Assembly (NCBI GenBank): GCA_937868035.1
Contig: CALMLK010000385.1
Coordinates: 1-5,259 of the forward strand
Direction: 5' to 3'
From: an uncultured Alphaproteobacteria bacterium
GTDB taxonomy: Bacteria; Pseudomonadota; Alphaproteobacteria; Rhizobiales; Aestuariivirgaceae
DNA: 5,259 bases
In this document: in pieces, positions 1 to 5,259 of the stretch
Position numbering within the stretch: the first letter of the stretch is position 1
How the letters are laid out: every line of letters starts with the position of its first letter
Translations under genes and position numbers: made by a program
Notes under the pieces: generated by a model
The model's input: only the letters and a program-made list of their open reading frames with translations
Told to the model about the DNA's origin: nothing
The model's database searches: none

Positions 1-431
1 CGGCACGCCTCGCCGATGGCCGCCTGAAGAGCGAAATCATTCCGGGCGCGAAGGAACTGCTCGCGGAGATGTCCGGCAGGGCGGTGCTGGGCATTGCCAC
101 CGCCAACTTCCGGGAAGCCGCGCGCCTCCGCCTCGTGGCGTCGGGCCTCTGGGATGCCGTGGCGACGCTGGCCCACGGCGCCGATGGCGGCGGCCACAAG
201 CACGACATCCTCGCCCGCGCCATCTCCGCCGCAGACCTGCCTCCGCAACGCATTGTCTACATCGGCGACAATCTCAATGATGTGGAGGCAGGGCTTCGGA
301 ACGGCGTCCACTTCATCGGCTTTTCCCGTGACGCGGCGCGCCGCAACCAGCTCGCCGCCGCCGGGGCCCGCCACGTCACCGGAAACCATGTTGAAAGCCT
401 GCGCTTCATCCTTCACAGTTTGAACGCTTGA
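1..431 (+). CDS. HAD-superfamily hydrolase (phosphatase-like), C-terminal part, 5' end outside window
   Basis: The reading frame is open from base 3 to the TGA at 429-431, about 142 codons, so the gene begins before the window. The ATG at 69 is internal, because similar-looking HAD sequence (IIPGAKELLAEM) precedes it without a break. Three of the four HAD motifs are visible. Motif II is GIATAN, with its Thr at 99-101. Motif III is the Lys of GGHKHD at 198-200. Motif IV is GDNLNDVEAG, with acidic residues at 267-269 and 279-281 that bind Mg2+. Motif I, with the nucleophilic Asp, and any cap domain would lie upstream. Members of this family mostly hydrolyse phosphate monoesters in the cytoplasm, in the style of phosphoglycolate phosphatase, via an aspartyl-phosphate intermediate. 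The substrate cannot be inferred from this fragment. The 75-base gap to the next gene allows cotranscription, but no functional link is apparent. Confidence 0.88.
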   Translation, partial: ARLADGRLKSEIIPGAKELLAEMSGRAVLGIATANFREAARLRLVASGLWDAVATLAHGADGGGHKHDILARAISAADLPPQRIVYIGDNLNDVEAGLRNGVHFIGFSRDAARRNQLAAAGARHVTGNHVESLRFILHSLNA

Positions 432-496
432 CCGCGCCATGACCCCATGGGATTCCGGCAGGCCAAGACCCGGAAGAGGCCAGATACGAGACGACC

Positions 497-501
497 GGAG
501 G
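497..501 (+). promoter_or_regulatory. Strong Shine-Dalgarno that decides the start of the fusion gene
   Basis: GGAGG lies five bases before the ATG at 507, an ideal spacing for a bacterial ribosome-binding site. The earlier in-frame ATG at 447 has only a C-rich, non-purine stretch (ACCGCGCCATGACCCC) before it. The site therefore favours 507 as the true start. I see no convincing sigma-70 promoter in the 75 bases between the stop at 431 and this start, so transcription may come from upstream of the HAD gene. Confidence 0.8.
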
Positions 502-506
502 ATTTG

Positions 507-3500
507 ATGGCGGCCCACAGCCAGTTTGCACTCTTGAAGACCAGGCGCTTCCTGCCGCTCTTCGTCACCCAGGCGATGAGTGCCTTCAATGACAACGTCT
601 TCCGCTATGCGCTCTCCATCCTGTTCCTCACCACGCTGGGCAAGGACCAGGGCGGGGTGCTCAACACCATTTCTGCCGCACTGTTCATTGTTCCGTTCTT
701 TCTCTTCTCCGCCTTTGCCGGGCAACTGGCCGACAAGTTCGATAAATCCCGCGTCGCCCGCCGCATCCGCTTTGCCGAGATCTTCATCGTGGCGCTCTCG
801 GCCTATTCGCTGTTTTCGGGCATCGTCCACCTGCAGCAGTTCTGCGTCTTTCTCGCGGGCTGCCAGGCGGCCTTCTTCGGACCCATCAAATACGGCATCC
901 TGCCTCAGCACCTGACCAAGGATGAACTCCTCGGCGGCAATGGCATGGTGGAGATGGCAACCTTCATCGCCATCCTGCTCGGCACCATCTTCGGCTCCAT
1001 CGTCATCAATACGGAAGGCGGCCACATGTGGGTCGCCGCCGTCATGGTGGGGATCGGTATCGTCTCCTATTTCACCTGCCTGCAAATCCCCAAAGCCCCG
1101 GCGGCCCAACCGGACCTCAAGCTCAACTGGAACATCTTCGGGGAGACCTGGAACGTCGTCCGCCTGTCGATGCGCAAGCCGGACGTCTTCAATGCCATCC
1201 TCGGCGTGTCCTGGTTCTGGTTCCTCGGCGTTGTCTTCGTCACGCAGATCCCGCTCTTCACCTTTGACAGCCTGAAGGGCAGCGAAACCGCCGCCTCGCT
1301 CATTTTCGCCTTGTTCTCGATCGGCATCGCCGCAGGCTCCGTCTTCTGCAACCGCCTCCTTGGCGGAAAGATCAGCGGCCGCTTCGTGCCGCTGGCCGCC
1401 GTGCTGATGAGCGTCTTCATGATCGAACTCTATTTCGCCGCAGGCAGCGCACAGGGCGTGCTTTCGGCGGCCATCGCCGATGGCTCGGTGGCGACGGAAA
1501 CAACGGCCTCCGGTGACAAGGTGATGGGCCTCGCCGCCATGCTCACCCATTGGCAGTCCTGGCGCGTCCTGTTCGATCTCGCGGCCATCGCCTTCCTCTC
1601 GGGCCTCTATGTGGTGCCGCTCTTCGCCACCATGCAGGCCCGCACGCCCTACTATCTCCGCGCCCGCATCATCGGCGCCAACAACATCGTGAACGCGATC
1701 TTCATGATCATCGCCACCGTGCTCTCGGGCGCGCTGCTGGCTTATGGGCTGACGGCGCGCGGCCTTTTCCTCACCCTCGGCCTCGCCAACCTCGTGGCGG
1801 CGATCTATGTCATTCGCATCCTGCCCCATGAAGCGCTGGCCGGACTCGTGCGCAGCATCTTCCGCGTGCTCTACCGCGTGGAAGTGCGCGGCATCGAGAA
1901 CGTCACGGCGCGCGGACGCCGCTCGCTCATCGTCGCCAACCACACCTCGTTCCTCGATGGCCCGCTGCTCTCTGCCTTCCTGCCGGAACGCGCCGGCTTT
2001 GCCATCAACACCCAGATGGCCAAGCGCTGGTGGGTGAAGCCCGCCTTCGGCCTGTTCGATCTCTGCCCCAGCGATCCCGCCAATCCGCTGGCGCTCCGCG
2101 GCCTTGTCGAGATGCTGAAGAAGGGCCGCCGCGTGGTGATCTTCCCGGAGGGCCGCATCACCGTCACGGGCGGATTGATGAAGGTTTACGAAGGCCCTGC
2201 CGCCGTTGCCCAGATGGCGCGCGGCCATCTCGTGCCGGTGCGGATCGACGGCGCCCATCTCACGCCCTTCTCGCGCCTCGCCGGAAAGCTGCCGACCGTG
2301 TGGTTTCCCAAGATCACCATCACCTTCATGCCGCCCATTGCCTGGAAGGCACCGGAAGGTTTGCGTGGCGCCGCCTTGCGCGAATACCAGGCCGAGCATC
2401 TCTACGATGTCATGACGGACTCGCAGTTCAAGACCGCGCCCATCAACGAGACGCTGTGGCAATCGCTGCTCGATGCCCGCAATCTTTTTGGCGGACACAC
2501 GAAGATCCTCGAGGACATCCAGCGCAAGCCCGTCACCTACGACAGACTGATCCTCGGCAGCTTCATCCTCGGCCGCAAGATCGCTGCGGCAACGCCGGGC
2601 GAAAAGATGGTGGGCGTGCTCCTGCCCAACGCCACCGCCACCGCCGTCACCCTGTTTGGCCTGCAGGCCTCGGGCCGCGTGCCCGCCATGCTGAATTTCT
2701 CCACCGGCGCCGTGAACATGGCCGCGGCCTGCATGGCGGCGGAAGTGCGCAGCATCATCACCTCCCGCAAATTCATCGAAGCGGGCGAGATGGAGAGCGA
2801 CCTCAAGGTGCTCTCGGAACGCTGCAAGATCGTTTACCTCGAGGACATCCGCGAACAGGTGGGCAGCCTCGACAAGCTGCGCGGCCTCCTGCAGAAATCC
2901 TTTGCACCCCGCGCCTTGAAGCGCATGGGCGCCTCCTTCGATCCCGGCAGCCCGGCGGTGGTGCTCTTCACCTCGGGCTCGGAGGGCGTGCCGAAAGGCG
3001 TCGTCCTCTCCCATCGCAACATCAATGCGAACCGCCTGCAGGCCGCCGCGCGCATTGCCTTCACGCCGGAAGACCTGGTGTTCAACGCTCTCCCCGTGTT
3101 CCATGCCTTCGGGTTGACGGGTGGGCTGATGCTGCCGCTGCTCTCCGGCATCTTCAGCTTCCTCTATCCTTCGCCGCTGCACTACAAGATCATTCCGGAG
3201 ATGTGCTACGATACGGGCGCCACGGTGATCTTCGGCACCGATACATTCCTCTCAGGCTACGCCAAGAACGCCCATCCTTACGACTTCTACAAGATGCGCC
3301 TCGTCGTGGCAGGCGCCGAACGCCTGAAGCCCGAGACACGCGACATCTGGATGAACCGCTTTGGCCTCCGCATTCTCGAAGGCTACGGCGCGACGGAATG
3401 CGCCCCCGTTGTTTCCGTGAACACGCCCATGCACTACCGCGCCGGTTCCGTGGGCCGCCTTCTGGATGGCATGGACTACCGCCTTGAGGAAGTGCCCGGC

Positions 3501-3980
3501 ATCGAAGGTGGCGGCCGTCTGCACGTGAAGGGCCCCAACATCATGCTGGGCTATCTGCGCGCCGACAATCCGGGCGTGCTGGAACCGCCGCCCGACGGCT
3601 GGTACGACACCGGCGACATCGTTGCCGTGGATGAGCGCCGCTTCATCACCATCCTGGGCCGCGCCAAGCGCTTCTGCAAGATCGCGGGCGAAATGGTGTC
3701 GCTCAACGCCATCGAAACCAAGCTCCTCGAACTTTATCCGGAAGACGCCCACGCCGTTGTCGCCGTGCCGGACAGGAAGAAAGGCGAGCAGCTGGTCATG
3801 TTCACAACCCTGAAAACACCCGACCGCAAGGAAATGGCCACTGGCCTGAAGCGCCTTGGCCTGTCGGACCTGATGATTCCCAAGAACATCTTTCCGGTCG
3901 AGGCCTTGCCCATCCTGGGCTCCGGCAAGACCGACTACGTCACCATGAACCGCATGGCCAAGGAGCGCGTGCCGGAATAG
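507..3980 (+). CDS. aas: LplT-Aas fusion: MFS lysophospholipid transporter + PlsC acyltransferase + acyl-ACP synthetase
   Basis: A 1157-residue inner-membrane protein for lysophospholipid salvage and re-acylation; residues are counted from the ATG at 507. Residues ~15-437 form an MFS transporter with about 12 hydrophobic segments and an MFS motif A (G72 to R82, GQLADKFDKSR), resembling LplT. Residues ~448-640 are a PlsC/LPLAT acyltransferase with the catalytic H479-x4-D484 (NHTSFLD), FPEGR at 546-550 and VPVRIDG at 576-582. Residues ~645-1157 are an AMP-forming ligase with the P-loop TSGSEGVPK (822-830), H866 in PVFHAFG, GYGATE (959-964), YDTGD (1033-1037), R1052 and catalytic K1141. E. coli splits this between LplT (about 397 residues) and Aas (719); the sum is close to the length here. 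The known Aas reaction uses ATP to load fatty acid on ACP, then acylates 2-acyl-glycerophosphoethanolamine. All key residues are present and the frame is unbroken, so it is probably active. An ATG at 447 would add 20 residues but lacks a ribosome-binding site. Substrate range is inferred. Confidence 0.93.
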   Translation: MAAHSQFALLKTRRFLPLFVTQAMSAFNDNVFRYALSILFLTTLGKDQGGVLNTISAALFIVPFFLFSAFAGQLADKFDKSRVARRIRFAEIFIVALSAYSLFSGIVHLQQFCVFLAGCQAAFFGPIKYGILPQHLTKDELLGGNGMVEMATFIAILLGTIFGSIVINTEGGHMWVAAVMVGIGIVSYFTCLQIPKAPAAQPDLKLNWNIFGETWNVVRLSMRKPDVFNAILGVSWFWFLGVVFVTQIPLFTFDSLKGSETAASLIFALFSIGIAAGSVFCNRLLGGKISGRFVPLAAVLMSVFMIELYFAAGSAQGVLSAAIADGSVATETTASGDKVMGLAAMLTHWQSWRVLFDLAAIAFLSGLYVVPLFATMQARTPYYLRARIIGANNIVNAIFMIIATVLSGALLAYGLTARGLFLTLGLANLVAAIYVIRILPHEALAGLVRSIFRVLYRVEVRGIENVTARGRRSLIVANHTSFLDGPLLSAFLPERAGFAINTQMAKRWWVKPAFGLFDLCPSDPANPLALRGLVEMLKKGRRVVIFPEGRITVTGGLMKVYEGPAAVAQMARGHLVPVRIDGAHLTPFSRLAGKLPTVWFPKITITFMPPIAWKAPEGLRGAALREYQAEHLYDVMTDSQFKTAPINETLWQSLLDARNLFGGHTKILEDIQRKPVTYDRLILGSFILGRKIAAATPGEKMVGVLLPNATATAVTLFGLQASGRVPAMLNFSTGAVNMAAACMAAEVRSIITSRKFIEAGEMESDLKVLSERCKIVYLEDIREQVGSLDKLRGLLQKSFAPRALKRMGASFDPGSPAVVLFTSGSEGVPKGVVLSHRNINANRLQAAARIAFTPEDLVFNALPVFHAFGLTGGLMLPLLSGIFSFLYPSPLHYKIIPEMCYDTGATVIFGTDTFLSGYAKNAHPYDFYKMRLVVAGAERLKPETRDIWMNRFGLRILEGYGATECAPVVSVNTPMHYRAGSVGRLLDGMDYRLEEVPGIEGGGRLHVKGPNIMLGYLRADNPGVLEPPPDGWYDTGDIVAVDERRFITILGRAKRFCKIAGEMVSLNAIETKLLELYPEDAHAVVAVPDRKKGEQLVMFTTLKTPDRKEMATGLKRLGLSDLMIPKNIFPVEALPILGSGKTDYVTMNRMAKERVPE

Positions 3981-4014
3981 GGCAACGCCATCCCGCGCAC
4001 ATCCCAATGCGTGA

Positions 4015-4035
4015 TGGCCCGCTTCAGGCGGGCCA
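4015..4035 (+). terminator. Hairpin, possible intrinsic terminator after the fusion gene
   Basis: A perfect 8-base-pair, GC-rich stem (TGGCCCGC at 4015-4022 pairing with GCGGGCCA at 4028-4035) encloses a five-base loop, TTCAG. It lies 34 bases after the fusion gene's stop codon. The following T-rich stretch (CTTTGTCTT, 4042-4050) is interrupted and begins about seven bases after the stem, so this is a weak fit to a classical rho-independent terminator. It could instead be an RNA-stabilising 3' hairpin. Confidence 0.45.
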
Positions 4036-4048
4036 CCCGCCCTTTGTC

Positions 4049-4077
4049 TTGACGCGTGAGTTTTGCGCAACGCTGGT
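4049..4077 (+). promoter_or_regulatory. Weak candidate promoter for the aminotransferase gene
   Basis: TTGACG at 4049-4054 matches five of six bases of the sigma-70 -35 consensus and sits just after the hairpin, where a promoter for the next gene would be expected. The matching -10 position, about 17 bases on (GCTGGT, 4072-4077), is a poor TATAAT. A 5-bp inverted repeat, GCGCA (4065-4069) and TGCGC (4077-4081), overlaps this spacer and could be a protein-binding site or chance in GC-rich DNA. The rest of the 150-base intergenic region shows no gene. Confidence 0.22.
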
Positions 4078-4130
4078 GCGCCACGCCGATATTGAGTGCC
4101 CCTGGCGGAACGTGTATCCCGCCTCTCATC

Positions 4131-5259
4131 ATGCGTTATGCTTCGACTGTTTCCCGCCTGGAACACCTGGGCTCGGCCAAATGGGCCATTCACATTGCCG
4201 GGCGCATGCGCGCCGCCAAGGGTGACAAACTCATTTTCCTGTCCATCGGCGAACCCGACCTGCCGCCACCCACCGCCATCATCGACGTGGCCGACCGCCA
4301 GATGCGCGCCGGGCGCCTGCGCTATTCGGCCGGGCGCGGCGACCTTTCCGTGCGCGAGGCGCTCGCCCGCTACTACACCCGCCAGACGGGCCGTCCCATC
4401 AACGCCGACCAGTTCCTTTTCCTGCCGGGCACGCAGGCGGCCCTCGCCTGCACCTTCACCGCCATCATTGAACCGGGCGATGAGGTGCTGCTGCTCGATC
4501 CCTACTACGCCACCTACGAGGCCGTGGTGACGGCACCGGGCGGCGTCCCCGTGCCGGTGCCGCTGGACCCCGACCGGGGCTTCCACCCGGATATTGCGGC
4601 CATCGAAAAAGCCGTAACATCAAGGACCAAGGCGATCCTGCTCAACTCCCCGTCAAACCCCACGGGCGCCGTGTTCACGGCAGCGGAAAACCGCGCCATC
4701 GGCGAAATCGCGCGCAAGCATGACCTGTGGCTGGTCTCCGACGAAGTCTATGCCTCGATGATCCACGGCAACCATGTCTTCCACTCGCCCTTCTTCGACA
4801 AGGACCTGGAAGAGCGCACCATCGTCGTGTCCTCCATCTCCAAGTCCCATGCCCTGCCCGGCTTTCGCTGTGGCTGGGTGGCGGGCTCGGCGGAGTTCTG
4901 CAATCACCTCCTGCCCGTCACCGAAACGCAACTCTTCGGCTCCCAGCCCTTCCTCGAGGATGCCACGGCCTTTGCGCTCGACACGCATTTCGATGAAACC
5001 GATGCCATGAAGAACGCCTATCTCGCCCGCGCCCGCGTGCTGATGGAAGGCGTGAAGCAGGCCAAGGGCGTGACCACCCACCTGCCCGAGGGCGGCATGT
5101 TCCTCATGCTCGATGTGCGCGGCACCGGATTGTCCGGCGAGGCCTTCGCCCGCCGCCTGCTCGACGAGGAAGACGTGGTGACGATGCCGGGCGAGAGCTT
5201 TGGCGCGCGCGGCGCAGGCCACCTCCGCGTCGCCCTCACCGTCAACGAAGCCACCATGG
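4131..5259 (+). CDS. Fold-type I PLP-dependent aminotransferase (class I/II), 3' end outside window
   Basis: The frame is open from the ATG at 4131 to the window edge, with 376 complete codons and no stop. The protein (MRYASTVSRLEHLG onward) has the hallmarks of aspartate-aminotransferase-family enzymes: SIGEPD near the N-terminus, the phosphate-binding loop GTQ at 100-102, DPYYATY with Y125/Y126, NPTG at 176-179, SDEVY with D204 and Y207 contacting the cofactor, and SISKSHALPGFRCGW with the Schiff-base K238 and R246. R366 in GHLRVAL matches the Arg that binds the substrate carboxylate. Family members run near 390-400 residues, so only a short tail is missing. It moves amino groups between an amino acid and a 2-oxo acid in the cytosol. 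The SKSHA segment and the GGMF...D.R.TGLS stretch recall, from memory, arginine:pyruvate transaminase AruH, but substrate cannot be assigned. There is no Shine-Dalgarno close to the start; GGCGGA at 4104-4109 is too distant. The start is chosen by fit to the family's N-terminus. Confidence 0.92.
   Translation, partial: MRYASTVSRLEHLGSAKWAIHIAGRMRAAKGDKLIFLSIGEPDLPPPTAIIDVADRQMRAGRLRYSAGRGDLSVREALARYYTRQTGRPINADQFLFLPGTQAALACTFTAIIEPGDEVLLLDPYYATYEAVVTAPGGVPVPVPLDPDRGFHPDIAAIEKAVTSRTKAILLNSPSNPTGAVFTAAENRAIGEIARKHDLWLVSDEVYASMIHGNHVFHSPFFDKDLEERTIVVSSISKSHALPGFRCGWVAGSAEFCNHLLPVTETQLFGSQPFLEDATAFALDTHFDETDAMKNAYLARARVLMEGVKQAKGVTTHLPEGGMFLMLDVRGTGLSGEAFARRLLDEEDVVTMPGESFGARGAGHLRVALTVNEATM

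Noticed and set aside
69..431. Treating the ATG at 69 as the start of a complete 120-residue protein
   Set aside because: The same frame is open back to base 3 and encodes plausible HAD sequence just before the ATG. A protein starting at 69 would lack the essential motif I Asp, so this is a fragment of a longer gene.
444..451. Palindrome CCCATGGG between the HAD gene and the fusion gene
   Set aside because: Eight bases of GC-rich palindrome are expected often by chance, and there is no second copy or adjacent promoter element to suggest an operator.
2030..3487. A 485-codon + strand frame inside the fusion gene
   Set aside because: It is out of frame with the PlsC and ligase motifs, and its product is dominated by Arg, Pro, His and Gly with no domain. 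It is a GC-driven shadow.
3252..4586. A 444-codon open frame on the - strand spanning the end of the fusion gene, the intergenic region and the start of the aminotransferase
   Set aside because: It lies antisense to two strongly supported genes. Its translation is rich in His, Gly, Ala and Arg with no recognisable domain, as expected for a shadow frame in high-GC coding DNA.
4653..5222. A 189-codon - strand frame opposite the aminotransferase
   Set aside because: The + strand frame here carries NPTG, SDEVY and the catalytic lysine motif; the opposite frame has low-complexity composition and no domain.

Overview
The window is high-GC DNA with strong G/C bias at third codon positions. All convincing genes lie on the + strand. 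Codon use and the look of the proteins suggest an alphaproteobacterium, probably Hyphomicrobiales-like; this is an impression, since the window holds no phylogenetic marker.

Layout. (1) Bases 1-431 hold the C-terminal part of a HAD-superfamily phosphatase whose start lies before the window. (2) After a 75-base gap with a strong ribosome-binding site comes one very large gene, 507-3980. It encodes a 1157-residue fusion of an LplT-like MFS lysophospholipid transporter, a PlsC-type acyltransferase and an AMP-forming acyl-ACP synthetase; the last two together correspond to Aas. (3) A 150-base intergenic stretch (3981-4130) carries a hairpin that may end the aas transcript and a weak promoter-like hexamer. 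(4) From 4131 to the window end runs a class I/II fold-type I PLP-dependent aminotransferase, cut off at its C-terminus.

How the genes work together. The central gene is a self-contained lysophospholipid salvage machine. The MFS part would bring 2-acyl-lysophospholipids (such as lysophosphatidylethanolamine) to the inner leaflet. The ligase part would activate a free fatty acid with ATP and load it onto acyl carrier protein. The PlsC part would transfer the acyl group to the lysolipid. In E. coli this takes two adjacent genes, lplT and aas. The flanking HAD phosphatase and aminotransferase have no evident functional link to it and read as ordinary metabolic neighbours.

I found no tRNA, rRNA, CRISPR array, insertion sequence, phage gene or other mobile element, and no clearly undescribed system. 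The most notable item is the three-domain fusion, which has all its key motifs. Several long open frames on the opposite strand or in other frames are shadows of these genes.
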